From the NCBI GenBank assembly GCA_035911135.1, contig JAMHWD010000018.1, forward strand, positions 186,001-250,000: a stretch of 64,000 nucleotides of DNA, read 5' to 3'. The position numbers and the translations under genes were made by a program. This DNA comes from JAMHWD01 sp035911135 (GTDB taxonomy: Bacteria > Pseudomonadota > Alphaproteobacteria > Micavibrionales > Micavibrionaceae). The notes under the pieces are model-generated. The model worked only from the letters and a program-made list of their open reading frames with translations, searched no databases and was not told the origin of the DNA. Shown here piece after piece: positions 53,401-61,034 of the stretch (the stretch's first letter is position 1; each line of letters starts with the position of its first letter).

Positions 53401-56204
53401 CAACGTCAACTGCTACGCCCGATCCAAACGCCGCACCAGATGCCAGTGCGAATGCTGCCGATGCGCCTGAAAATACTGTGCCGGATGCAACGACACATGC
53501 TGGAGATGGCACGACCAGCCTCAAAAAACCCAAGCAAACACCACTGGATGACAAGGCAAAAGCAGATCTTTTCAAGCATCCAAACAGAATAAAAATGATC
53601 CATGTCGATAGCATCACAACTGCCGACCTGAATAATCTGACCACCAAACAAATTTCAAAAATACCGCCTCACGTCCTCAGACATCTGAGCGAAGAAGGGA
53701 AGTTTGAAGGACTGAAGCCTGAACTCAAAGCCAAAGCCGACATTTCAATTTCCTGGCTTACACGAGGTGATGTCAGTGCTATCCCTCAAAACGCATCCAA
53801 GGATAATGCCTGGATCACCACGTTCTATGGCAACTCGGATTATCCCGACTGGCAGCAAATTTACGCACAAGCAGCCCTTGATGATTTCAAGAGCGGCCGT
53901 GATGTCCGCCCCTATGGTAAGGACCTGACGCGCGCATCTGGCATTATCGAGATGGCCACCCGCACCGGTATGGGCGCGAACGAATCCATTGTGATCCGCG
54001 AATTAAAACCATTCCTGAATATCAAAAACCACATTGATGCTCTTGTTGCCAGCGGCAAACCCATGGCGGAAGCCAAAAAAGAAACGGCCGATATGCTTTT
54101 GAAAACGCTGGCCTCCATGCAGCGTTACGGGCGTATTTCGAATGTCGAGGCTGTTGACCTTCTGATCCGGGCGCGTATTGGCGGATTACGACTGGAACTG
54201 ACCGAATTGACGAATAGATCGGGTCTGCCCGTTCCTTACAGCTTTGATGATAATTTCTATTACACAATCGTACGTCCCGTTGTTGCCTTCCGTAAGGAAA
54301 CAACAAAATCTCAGGACGACCAGGCACTGTTTAACTACCGCAAAATTGCCAATCTCGGCAACGAAGATATGGGCTGGGGATTTGTTGCCGGGCGCATCAC
54401 ACAAACCCTTGAAACTCAGGAAGGCGGCTTCAACCCTTATCGCCAGAATTTTGTCTTGCGTATATTGGGGGATCTGACTGGCGGCCGTCACAAAGCTGAT
54501 GCCAGCGGCAAGGTTACTTATGGCCATGATTGGAAATCACCCTTCAGAGCCCTGAACTATGTTTTCGGACGCCTGCCTTCATTTGGCCTGATTCACCATG
54601 CGGATCAGGGATATCACGCCAATCTAATCGAAGGCGGTCTTAAATATCCGATCAAGGCGCTTGGCGCGGCCGTGTGGCTTGGAAATGCCTTTTTAATTCA
54701 AGAGGGCGTTGAAGCCATCACCGGCCAGGAGCTCACAATTTTTGGCGAGGAAGTCAGCGTCGCTGGCGATACCCTTGATTTCGGCCTGGACATTGCCGGC
54801 ACAGCAATCGATACAGTTGCCGCCCTGCCGACAGCCGGTATCAATTACGCCTTTGGCACCGATATCCCCTATTATAATTTGAACCGCTGGGGTTTTGGTG
54901 TACCCGGATGGATGGGCATCGGCGTTGACCCTGCCGCTGCCACGCCCCCTGCCCCCGATGCTGATGCTGATGCCGCCGCCGCAGGCACAGATCCCGCCGC
55001 CACAGGAGCAAACACCGGCGCGGCCGATCCGCTGGCCCTGCCCAGCAGTGTCGCTGCCGCGCCGCCAGCCGGCACGACCGATCCGGCCGCGACAGGTGGC
55101 CAGGACCCCGCCATACCTTCAGGGGCAGCAACAGATCCGGCCGCAACAGGTACTGGGACCGGAACAGGCACACCGCCAGCCGATCCGGCCGTGACAGGAG
55201 CAGGTGCCGCAACAGGAACACCCCCTGCCGCACCACCGCAGCGCAGAACCGCGCCGGAAATGGATACGCAGGATTTCATCGACATGCTGCCATCGGCCTT
55301 CCGCAATGCGGTTGAGGATCCGTCCGTTCGCGATACAGTTGGCAACACGCTGGGCGGTATTGGCCGCTTTGCCAAAAACGGCGCCAATTTTGCCTCCCAG
55401 ATGTATCAGGTTATGGCTGATCCCAACGGCCCTCTGGGCAAATGGGGTCCGATCGCCGGGATTGCCGCTCTGGGGCTTGGTGGCTTGCTCGGCTTTAAAC
55501 TGCTCAGAAACGGTTTTGGTTTCCTGACATCGGGCAAGACGTGGATGACCCTGGGCGGACTTGCCGTTGGCGCATTCCTGCTGAACATGGCGGTCGATAA
55601 ATTCAATGGCGATAACGAAGCCCCTGGCCGCGATCCGCAGGATAACCGCAATTACAGTCCCGTGCGCAATGGCGGCTACCTTGACTCTACCATCCAGCGC
55701 CACGGCCCGGACAGCGAAGAACACTCGCTGCTGCAAGGCGATAACATGGATGCCGTGCCCACGGATCTGGCCAGCGTTGGTCCGGCCCTTGTACCGGCCA
55801 GCAATACGCTCGCCTTCAGCCTTGCCGCCGCACCGGCCACCTCGACCGTGACAACGCTGCGTTACACAACAAATGATGGCATCCCCGGCATGGGCATGAT
55901 CGGCCCGCATGGCGGATGGATGGATGTTGCCGGCCTGACCGGAGCCATGACATCGCCTGATATCACGCTGGCTGCCGGTCAGGGCAGTGTTCAGCCTCCT
56001 GCCATCATGGCATCTCTTGGTGCCTTTACGGTTCATACCGGGGCTGATGATGCCGTTCCAGCCGCCCTTCGCGTTGACAATAACGCCGGTGTTGACCTGA
56101 TGCCGCACCTGGCAACCGCGGATGCCTCGCTCATTGCCGCCAATGCCAATACCGGCACGCTGGCCCCGAATCGCCCGATTTCCTTTGGCCAGCTGACAGC
56201 CTAA
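50496..56204 (+). CDS. Giant hypothetical protein, 1902 aa, with Ala/Pro linkers and hydrophobic blocks
   Basis: I do not recognise this protein. There is no signal peptide. Residues 1-450 are acidic and helical and include a DxSDG...DGKYDADG stretch at 367-381 that resembles calcium loops. Hydrophobic blocks lie at about 456-485, 537-565, 1390-1410 and 1649-1705. Ala/Pro/Asp/Thr-rich linkers lie at about 571-669, 775-865, 954-1009 and 1479-1585; the first two contain xIDAAP repeats and are each followed by RRPG. A globular region spans about 1009-1470. The C-terminal 190 residues are Gly/Ala-rich. AAGGG precedes the ATG by 10 bases. A terminator follows. It could be a membrane-spanning or surface-linked structural protein. 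Confidence 0.8.
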   Translation: MAETTQTGTTALLRNWALSNLTETLAADDAALKGNADFLAAAETDYNAIHGENAWARHVEETRRDLQADAEGGWDFWDNDEERLAAFDPAQLLVNWVREDYSYEQSNAEAITQSYQNYSPEIQELLANGNSEDLMAAALHHAVYASRGAIALQNMQDGQMTEEGVARIREELERSQNLSAVLWDQAARRMDASPAVKQLMMGNQSMQLVLNAENLAEEDGTLTTEDIQRLGTMSAIYSRLEGAAASGYAENLTADIEAQLMPPEGQRSAEQEALLTTIQTMEDFIKTIPDDPEELIESSEDFAQRQEMRTFYEQVGQNPEIGLTLDGTIFTQASRPTEEELAGTESFQAAAAVLFEREYGMTFEEADASDGVVDGKYDADGFLPNFSHNTLGEWGIQYISKKNNQLWEAGEDLTSMLITNGYTDREKVALLYGMQTFDLTRSNFGTAARALGYSLTDPVSLATYAAAIPTLGGSIAAAQGAKLAGQRAVMSYVTSLTTRVIVGAELASGAVDGAMRPGISMGLEEQTGQAEYEWTDYVAPVVIGAGAGATVDAVIGVGAGTIISGVADMVTPAPRVRVDTPDAIDAAPALTDAPANINAAPVAEEDAPIAPVTFAETAPEITTPDAPIIADEPANIDAPPVVDTTATVTPITPRVTPVLPSAPTLGLRRPGQIDIAASPNWELGRPDVTRAPAGEGTPGGVTDILTTTYNMLRDGTFQPQWWTNNQGISIVSQAIEKHGNLPEGADWRTHEIVTRLRETLDPASPEYARLLPPGQTAPAAVVTPTIDAAPPAQPVTPVAADAAPVIETPVTPVEVAAAPATPVEPAIDAAPVVDATTPAATVTPITPAAATTPAPAATPGAPRRPGGWGTMDEVARAAHIEKLMIQNPERAFAFMHTRLDAGEFAPIFENLKPGTQASYLSRMGAENPELHRILFGNLPAERQVEVARLMNTMPAPAPVAAATPAPAAATSTATPDPNAAPDASANAADAPENTVPDATTHAGDGTTSLKKPKQTPLDDKAKADLFKHPNRIKMIHVDSITTADLNNLTTKQISKIPPHVLRHLSEEGKFEGLKPELKAKADISISWLTRGDVSAIPQNASKDNAWITTFYGNSDYPDWQQIYAQAALDDFKSGRDVRPYGKDLTRASGIIEMATRTGMGANESIVIRELKPFLNIKNHIDALVASGKPMAEAKKETADMLLKTLASMQRYGRISNVEAVDLLIRARIGGLRLELTELTNRSGLPVPYSFDDNFYYTIVRPVVAFRKETTKSQDDQALFNYRKIANLGNEDMGWGFVAGRITQTLETQEGGFNPYRQNFVLRILGDLTGGRHKADASGKVTYGHDWKSPFRALNYVFGRLPSFGLIHHADQGYHANLIEGGLKYPIKALGAAVWLGNAFLIQEGVEAITGQELTIFGEEVSVAGDTLDFGLDIAGTAIDTVAALPTAGINYAFGTDIPYYNLNRWGFGVPGWMGIGVDPAAATPPAPDADADAAAAGTDPAATGANTGAADPLALPSSVAAAPPAGTTDPAATGGQDPAIPSGAATDPAATGTGTGTGTPPADPAVTGAGAATGTPPAAPPQRRTAPEMDTQDFIDMLPSAFRNAVEDPSVRDTVGNTLGGIGRFAKNGANFASQMYQVMADPNGPLGKWGPIAGIAALGLGGLLGFKLLRNGFGFLTSGKTWMTLGGLAVGAFLLNMAVDKFNGDNEAPGRDPQDNRNYSPVRNGGYLDSTIQRHGPDSEEHSLLQGDNMDAVPTDLASVGPALVPASNTLAFSLAAAPATSTVTTLRYTTNDGIPGMGMIGPHGGWMDVAGLTGAMTSPDITLAAGQGSVQPPAIMASLGAFTVHTGADDAVPAALRVDNNAGVDLMPHLATADASLIAANANTGTLAPNRPISFGQLTA

Positions 56205-56230
56205 GAAGGCTTCTTAACCTCGTCTTTACC

Positions 56231-56264
56231 AAAACCCGGCATAAATACTTTATTGCCGGGTTTT
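56231..56264 (+). terminator. Intrinsic terminator of the giant-protein operon
   Basis: AAAACCCGGCA at 56231-56241 and TGCCGGGTTTT at 56254-56264 form a perfect 11-base stem ending in four T. It lies 26 bases after the giant-gene stop. Confidence 0.85.
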
Positions 56265-56324
56265 GTAATGGTACACTGAACATTAAAGGGCTGAACCCTA
56301 GCCTGATCTTCGCCGGGATTCTTC

Positions 56325-56696
56325 ATGAGCGATCATATTGAAAACAACGAATCAAAAACCATGAAATCCGCCTTTTCCAGTGATAAGGCGAGTTCATCGG
56401 GTATTCTGTTCGACAAAAGCGAATTCAGCATCTATGTGAACAAGGTCACCCGCGAGACCTATATCTTCCACACAAAGCCCATCCCCAAAGACATTGCGCG
56501 CCTGGAATATGATCCCGGCGATCACAGCGTTATCGTCGTAAAAAAGGACGGCACGCATATGGATCTGGGCGCAAAAGTCGAATGGCTGGTGCGCCCTTAT
56601 TTCACCGCGGCCCGCCAAGTGGGCATTGTTCACACAAAAGATGGCGAAGTCGTGGATGGGTTTATGGTGCCGATAACCCATAAGCCACAGAAATAA
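56325..56696 (+). CDS. Hypothetical protein, 123 aa, paralogue of the 131-aa neighbour
   Basis: The core FHTKPIPKDIARLEYDPGD near residue 49 and the end GFMVPITH match the same blocks in the protein encoded at 56796-57191. Between them both proteins have a DGxxxDxG block and an aromatic-x4-Q block. It is soluble, without a signal peptide or cysteine. The function is unknown. The N-terminal 30 residues are Ser/Lys-rich and differ from the paralogue. Its ribosome site is weak (GGGAT). Confidence 0.65.
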   Translation: MSDHIENNESKTMKSAFSSDKASSSGILFDKSEFSIYVNKVTRETYIFHTKPIPKDIARLEYDPGDHSVIVVKKDGTHMDLGAKVEWLVRPYFTAARQVGIVHTKDGEVVDGFMVPITHKPQK

Positions 56697-56701
56697 AACG
56701 A

Positions 56702-56723
56702 TAATTTTTATCCATAAAAATTA
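56702..56723. repeat. Perfect 10-base AT-rich inverted repeat
   Basis: TAATTTTTAT and ATAAAAATTA are separated by CC, 5 bases after the stop of the 123-aa gene. It may stabilise the mRNA end or bind a regulator. Confidence 0.5.
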
Positions 56724-56744
56724 CATATTGGCTTATCAATTTCT

Positions 56745-56774
56745 TTGCAATTTCACTTTTTTTCATGGTACTAT
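56745..56774 (+). promoter_or_regulatory. Promoter candidate of the 131-aa gene
   Basis: TTGCAA at 56745-56750 and TACTAT at 56769-56774 are 18 bases apart. The stretch resembles the promoter at 49750 (TTGCAA, then TCAC, a T-run and GGTA), and GGTAATAAA follows at 56782. Confidence 0.45.
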
Positions 56775-56795
56775 TGTTACAGGTAATAAAGAAGG

Positions 56796-57191
56796 GTGAC
56801 GTTGAACCAACAATCAGCTAACATAATAAACATGACAACAGCTGATCAACCTCACACAACTTTCGGCAATCTTCTGGACTTCGTCTATCACGTCGAGGGC
56901 TCCGAAGACTTATTTGTCGAAGTCGCCGTCAAAAAAGACGGCAAGGTGGCGGTGTTTCATAACAAGCCCTTCAAAAATGACCTGGCCTGGATTGAATACG
57001 ATACAGGCCGTAATGTGATTGAATTCGTCATGGATGACGGTGAGATCCGCGATGTAGGCGTTCCGATACACAATAAGGAGATCGCCAAATACATGCATAA
57101 TTCTCACCAGATTCTGATGGTCTTGCTGGATAGCGAGACGGGAGCCGCCAAAGAAGGCTATTACATCCCGCTCATCATCCACAGCCAGTAG
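56796..57191 (+). CDS. Hypothetical protein, 131 aa, paralogue of the 123-aa neighbour
   Basis: The conserved blocks are VFHNKPFKNDLAWIEYDTG near residue 54, DDGEIRDVG near residue 80, YMHNSHQILMV near residue 98 and GYYIPLIIH at the end. The start is uncertain: GTG at 56796 directly abuts AAGAAGG, a TTG at 56802 is better spaced, and an ATG at 56832 has no ribosome site. The tandem position shows a gene duplication. The function is unknown. It has its own promoter-like sequence. Confidence 0.6.
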   Translation: MTLNQQSANIINMTTADQPHTTFGNLLDFVYHVEGSEDLFVEVAVKKDGKVAVFHNKPFKNDLAWIEYDTGRNVIEFVMDDGEIRDVGVPIHNKEIAKYMHNSHQILMVLLDSETGAAKEGYYIPLIIHSQ

Positions 57192-57236
57192 AAGAATTTA
57201 CTGCGTATAAAGGCCTTTTCACCTGGCCGGATAAGG

Positions 57237-57294
57237 GATCAACCCTTACCAACAAAACCAAGGGTGATAAAGGAAACGGTTATTAGGTAATAAA
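57237..57294 (+). promoter_or_regulatory. Leader of the 71-aa gene with possible alternative pairing and the GGTAATAAA motif
   Basis: ACCCTT at 57242-57247 can pair with AAGGGT at 57260-57265 or, in part, with the AAGGG just before it. TTACC (57246-57250) can pair with the GGTAA that opens the third GGTAATAAA copy at 57286-57294. This leader is 134 bases long and has no ORF. Confidence 0.35.
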
Positions 57295-57325
57295 AAACAT
57301 TAAATAAAAAAAGAGGAGTGTAAGT

Positions 57326-57541
57326 ATGACAGCAGGACCAACATTCACAGGCAAAGAACTCGATAACGAAATGGGCGGCATGGAAGGCTTCAACGCCGTT
57401 TGCTCCTACCGTGTATCCCCAGACGCAACGACCGCCGTCCCTGGTATTCAGGTTATGTTCACTGGATTGAACGATACAAAAATCGAAACGCCGGCCGCTG
57501 ACAATCTCTCAACAGCCCCTGTCGTTCCTAAAATCGCATAA
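57326..57541 (+). CDS. Small hypothetical protein, 71 aa
   Basis: GAGGAG lies 9 bases before the ATG, one of the best ribosome sites in the window, so strong expression is likely. The sequence (TFTGKELDNEMGGMEGFNAV) is acidic, with one Cys and a Pro/Ala-rich end, and has no membrane segment. I do not recognise it. It is the fifth gene of the unexplained 49.9-57.5 kb cluster and converges on the 89-aa gene, 6 bases apart. Confidence 0.6.
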   Translation: MTAGPTFTGKELDNEMGGMEGFNAVCSYRVSPDATTAVPGIQVMFTGLNDTKIETPAADNLSTAPVVPKIA

Positions 57542-57547
57542 CGGGGA

Positions 57548-57817
57548 TTAGTGAACGCCTTCTTGTTCCGCAGGAACTTCCGCATCCATTGGCGCGGCTG
57601 TTTCCGGGGCAAGTTCGGCAGGAACGCTCTCAGCAGCGCTACCCGATAAGGGTTGAAGGATAAGCCCGGACTCCTCTGGCAGGCCTTCAACCACCCCAGG
57701 GACCATGGTATTGGATCCCATATTGGGAACCAGAATCGCCACCAGAATAATCGTCACCAACAGCAACGAAAAATAGACTGCGGCCTTCACAGCCATTGAT
57801 TTTGGGTCCATACGCAT
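57548..57817 (-). CDS. Small membrane-anchored protein with acidic tail, 89 aa
   Basis: I chose the ATG at 57817 because AAAGGA lies 7-8 bases before it and the upstream frame to 58009 runs into lepA. One strong helix lies at about residues 13-31 (AVYFSLLLVTIILVAIL). The tail is rich in Ala, Pro and Glu and is probably unstructured and periplasmic. The family is unknown. It converges on the 71-aa gene. Confidence 0.6.
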   Translation of the reverse strand: MRMDPKSMAVKAAVYFSLLLVTIILVAILVPNMGSNTMVPGVVEGLPEESGLILQPLSGSAAESVPAELAPETAAPMDAEVPAEQEGVH

Positions 57818-57950
57818 GGCGATATCCTTTGTTATTCCGTCAAAAACGGCCCTACTATAATCACGAAACAGCGGCGAATAAAAGCGGTTTTTGCCCCAAA
57901 GCCGCTTAGGCGCATATTCTCCTTGAATTTCAGGCGCTTTCCCCGTAATT

Positions 57951-59783
57951 ATGAGCGCCATGAGCACACCCAAAACCATGCCGCTGGAGCGGATTCGTAA
58001 TTTCGCCATTATCGCCCATATCGACCATGGGAAATCGACGCTGGCTGACCGCTTGATTCAGACCTGCGGCGGCCTGACCGAGCGCGAGATGAGCGAACAG
58101 GTGCTCGATAACATGGATATCGAGAAAGAGCGCGGCATCACCATCAAGGCGCAAACTGTGCGCCTGATGTACAAAGCCAAGGACGGCCTTGAATACCAGC
58201 TCAATTTAATGGACACCCCCGGCCACGTGGATTTTTCCTACGAAGTCTCGCGCAGCCTTGCTTCCTGTGAAGGCTCGATTCTCGTCGTGGATGCCTCCCA
58301 AGGGGTGGAAGCGCAGACATTGGCGAACGTGTATCAGGCCATCGACAATCATCATGAAATCGTGCCTGTCCTCAACAAGATCGACCTGCCCGCCGCCGAG
58401 CCGGAGCGCGTGCGCGCCGAGATCGAGGACGTGATTGGGCTTGATGCGTCTGAGGCCATTCCCTGCTCCGGCAAGTCCGGCATCGGGATCGAGGACGTGC
58501 TGGAGGCCGTAGTCACGCGCCTGCCCCCGCCCATCAAAAACAGCAGCACCGAAAACCCAACCAAGGCCTTGCTGGTGGATAGCTGGTATGACCCGTATTT
58601 GGGCGTGGTTATTCTGGTGCGGATTTTCGATGGTTACCTGAAAAAAGGCCAGAAGATCAAATTCATGAATACCGGCGCGGTGCGCGAGATCGACCGCGTG
58701 GGTATCTTTACGCCCAAACACGTGATGGTCGATGCCCTCGGCCCCGGCGAGATGGGATTTATTACAGCCGCGATCAAGGATATTTCCGATACCCAAGTCG
58801 GCGATACCATCACCGATGAAAAACGCCCCTGCGCCGAGGCACTGGCCGGGTTCAAGCCTTCCGTGCCGATGGTGTTCTGTTCGCTCTTCCCCGTTGATAT
58901 GGGCGATTTCGAGGATTTGCGCGAATCGCTGGGCAAGCTGAAATTAAACGATGCCTCGCTGCATTATGAACCCGAACAATCCCAGGCCTTGGGCATGGGT
59001 TTTCGCTGCGGCTTCCTCGGTTTGCTGCACATGGAAATCATTCAGGAGCGTCTGAGCCGCGAGTTTGATCTCGACCTGATCCCCACCGCACCGAGCGTGG
59101 TCTATCATGTTTACAAAACCAATGGCGAGATGATGGAGCTGTATAACCCCGTTGATCTCCCCGAAGTCACGCATATTGATTACATCGAGGAGCCATGGAT
59201 CAAGGCGACCATCCTCACGCCGGATGAATATCTGGGCGGGCTTTTGCAGCTCTGTCAGGAACGCCGCGGCATTCAGGTTGATCTGACCTATGCCGGAAAC
59301 CGCGCGATGCTGATCTACCGCTTGCCGCTGAACGAGGTTGTCTTTGATTTCTACGACCGTTTGAAATCCATCTCCCGCGGTTATGCCAGCTTTGATTATG
59401 AGCTGGATGGCTACGCCGAAAATAATCTGGTGAAGCTTGAGATGCGCGTCAATCAGGAACCTGTCGATGCGCTGGCCATGATCGTCCACCGCGACAATGC
59501 CGAATACCGCGGCCGCCATATGTGCGAACGCCTCAAGGAACTCATCCCGCGGCAGATGTTCAAAATTGCCATTCAGGCCGCCATTGGCGGGAAGATTATC
59601 GCCTCCGAACATGTCTCGGCCCTGCGGAAAGACGTCACAGCCAAATGTTACGGCGGCGATATTTCCAGAAAGAAAAAACTGCTGGATAAGCAGAAAAAGG
59701 GTAAAGCCAAAATGCGCCAATACGGCAATGTCGAAATCCCGCAAAGCGCATTTATCGCGGCGCTGAAGATGGGCGATGACTAA
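57951..59783 (+). CDS. lepA: Elongation factor 4 (LepA)
   Basis: LepA is a ribosome-bound translational GTPase. The G1 loop AHIDHGKSTLADRL is at residues 22-35, followed by ERGITIKAQTV (switch I), DTPGHVDFSYEV (G3), NKIDLPAAEPERV (G4) and the LepA-specific C-terminal domain with RKKKLLDKQKKGKAKMRQYG. The 610 residues are normal. A second ATG lies at 57960; neither has a clear Shine-Dalgarno sequence. The next gene begins 2 bases after the stop. Confidence 0.95.
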   Translation: MSAMSTPKTMPLERIRNFAIIAHIDHGKSTLADRLIQTCGGLTEREMSEQVLDNMDIEKERGITIKAQTVRLMYKAKDGLEYQLNLMDTPGHVDFSYEVSRSLASCEGSILVVDASQGVEAQTLANVYQAIDNHHEIVPVLNKIDLPAAEPERVRAEIEDVIGLDASEAIPCSGKSGIGIEDVLEAVVTRLPPPIKNSSTENPTKALLVDSWYDPYLGVVILVRIFDGYLKKGQKIKFMNTGAVREIDRVGIFTPKHVMVDALGPGEMGFITAAIKDISDTQVGDTITDEKRPCAEALAGFKPSVPMVFCSLFPVDMGDFEDLRESLGKLKLNDASLHYEPEQSQALGMGFRCGFLGLLHMEIIQERLSREFDLDLIPTAPSVVYHVYKTNGEMMELYNPVDLPEVTHIDYIEEPWIKATILTPDEYLGGLLQLCQERRGIQVDLTYAGNRAMLIYRLPLNEVVFDFYDRLKSISRGYASFDYELDGYAENNLVKLEMRVNQEPVDALAMIVHRDNAEYRGRHMCERLKELIPRQMFKIAIQAAIGGKIIASEHVSALRKDVTAKCYGGDISRKKKLLDKQKKGKAKMRQYGNVEIPQSAFIAALKMGDD

Positions 59784-59785
59784 GC

Positions 59786-60433
59786 GTGGACACTCGCAAC
59801 CAAATTATTTGGGGCCTATTTTTATTAATCATGGGTTTTTTATTTGGGTGGTTATTTTTTAGTGCCCAAATAGGCTTCTTGGAATTTTTATCAAGCAAAG
59901 CAGAAGGTATCGTAGCTCTTTTAGCTTTAGCATTTGGGATTTGGCAATCCTTCGCTCTTACTAACGAAAAAAAATTATTAAATGAACCAGCCCTAATAAG
60001 CTTTTCAGGATACCACGATACAAATGTCCATACTGAGGATCCAACCAACAGTCCTCACATGTATACAGAAAATATTATAATCAAGAATGTTGGCTTGGGG
60101 CCTGCAAAAATTATAAACTTTAAATTCATTTATCAAAATGAAACATTCTCTACAGGAGATAAACGAATTCTCGAAGAAAACATCAAAAGAGTAATACGCG
60201 GCTCAAACTTACTTCTACATGAGACTTCAGTTGGCAGTTTTAAATCCGGACAAATTACGGCTGCAGGAGAAGAAACTACGATTTTAAGACTTTGCTTTAT
60301 CTATAATTCCAATGAAGAAAAATGTAGAGCAAAGCTTATCTTTAATCACATGGACGTTCATATTGATTATGAATCATTTTATGGCCAACATAAGAAGTTT
60401 GAACATCAAAAATACCAAAACTTGACAAAATAG
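59786..60433 (+). CDS. Hypothetical membrane protein of atypically AT-rich DNA, 215 aa
   Basis: There are two hydrophobic helices at about residues 8-28 (IIWGLFLLIMGFLFGWLFF) and 40-56 (GIVALLALAFGIWQSF), followed by a cytosolic or periplasmic beta-rich region. It begins with GTG. Codon use is clearly AT-rich (many Lys, Asn and Ile codons ending in A or T) against GC-rich neighbours, which points to horizontal gain. It is inserted between lepA and hicAB. The function is unknown. An immunity or accessory role is possible only from context. Confidence 0.6.
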   Translation: MDTRNQIIWGLFLLIMGFLFGWLFFSAQIGFLEFLSSKAEGIVALLALAFGIWQSFALTNEKKLLNEPALISFSGYHDTNVHTEDPTNSPHMYTENIIIKNVGLGPAKIINFKFIYQNETFSTGDKRILEENIKRVIRGSNLLLHETSVGSFKSGQITAAGEETTILRLCFIYNSNEEKCRAKLIFNHMDVHIDYESFYGQHKKFEHQKYQNLTK

Positions 60434-60452
60434 TATCATAATATGATATCAT
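60434..60452 (+). promoter_or_regulatory. Palindromic operator at the hicA start
   Basis: TATCATA-A-TATGATA (60434-60448) is a perfect palindrome and overlaps ATGATATCAT (60443-60452) on the hicA start codon. HicB antitoxins with a ribbon-helix-helix domain bind such sites to repress their operon. Confidence 0.55.
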
Positions 60453-60715
60453 TATCGAGTAAGCACCGAAAAACCCTTGAGAAGATATTTCAGGACCCGG
60501 TGCGGGCGGATGTGGCATGGCGCGAGATTGAAACCATGCTGATTGCCTTGGGCGCGAAAGTCGAGGAGCGGGCCGGAAGCCGTGTTGTTATTAAACTAAA
60601 TGACCGGATTGCTGTTTTTCACCGCCCCCATCCGCAGAAAGAAACCGATAAGGGCGCGTTGAAATCCATGCGCCGCTTTTTGATGGAGGCAGGTATCAAT
60701 CATGCTGGAATATAA
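60443..60715 (+). CDS. hicA: HicA-family mRNA interferase toxin
   Basis: The 90-residue protein shows the HicA fold: WREIETMLIALGAKVEERAGSR, given here as WREIETMLIALGAKVEE, then VVIKLNDRIAVFHRPHP with the catalytic His, and ALKSMRRFLMEAGI. HicA cleaves mRNA until neutralised by HicB. It overlaps hicB by 14 bases. It is longer than the 58-residue type by an N-terminal extension (SKHRKTLEKIF) seen in the pairs with a long HicB. Its start lies in a palindrome. Confidence 0.85.
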   Translation: MISLSSKHRKTLEKIFQDPVRADVAWREIETMLIALGAKVEERAGSRVVIKLNDRIAVFHRPHPQKETDKGALKSMRRFLMEAGINHAGI

Positions 60716-61034
60716 AGGTTACATCGGCCATGTCGTTTATGACGATGAGGCGCGCATTTTCCACGGCGATGTCATCAATATGCGCGATGTCGTGACGTTT
60801 CAGGGCAAACATGTCGATGAGCTGGAACGCGCCTTTCATGAATCCGTCGATTGTTATCTGCAAGTCTGCGCCGAAGAAGGCATTGACCCGGCCAAGCCTT
60901 TTTCCGGGAAATTCATGGTCCGCGTTGATCCGGATATTCACCGCAATGCCACAGTGGCGGCGAAGCAGGCTGGATTATCCTTGAACGCATGGATTGCCAA
61001 AACCCTTGAAAAAGAGGCCAGCAAATTGCTATGA
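60702..61034 (+). CDS. hicB: HicB-family antitoxin with C-terminal DNA-binding domain
   Basis: The N-terminal half is the degenerate RNase H-like HicB fold (YKGYIGHVVYDDEARIFHG, FQGKHVDELERAFHESVDCY). The C-terminal half (FMVRVDPDIHRNATVAAKQAG and LNAWIAKTLEKEA) is a ribbon-helix-helix DNA-binding domain, so it can autorepress through the palindrome at 60434. Its stop overlaps the next gene as ATGA, which is unusual for a toxin-antitoxin pair. Confidence 0.87.
   Translation: MLEYKGYIGHVVYDDEARIFHGDVINMRDVVTFQGKHVDELERAFHESVDCYLQVCAEEGIDPAKPFSGKFMVRVDPDIHRNATVAAKQAGLSLNAWIAKTLEKEASKLL

Noticed and set aside
51981..53647. Overlapping minus-strand frames of 420 and 379 codons, rich in Arg, Gly, Cys or Ala and Val
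   Set aside because: They are opposite the Ala/Pro linkers of the giant protein; the low-complexity composition explains both.
55119..56108. Minus-strand frame of 329 codons
   Set aside because: It is antisense to the Gly/Ala-rich end of the giant gene, without a ribosome site or motifs.
49926..56204. Phage tape-measure reading of the giant protein
   Set aside because: Length and hydrophobic blocks would fit, but no other phage structural genes are near, and repeated Ala/Pro linkers are not typical.
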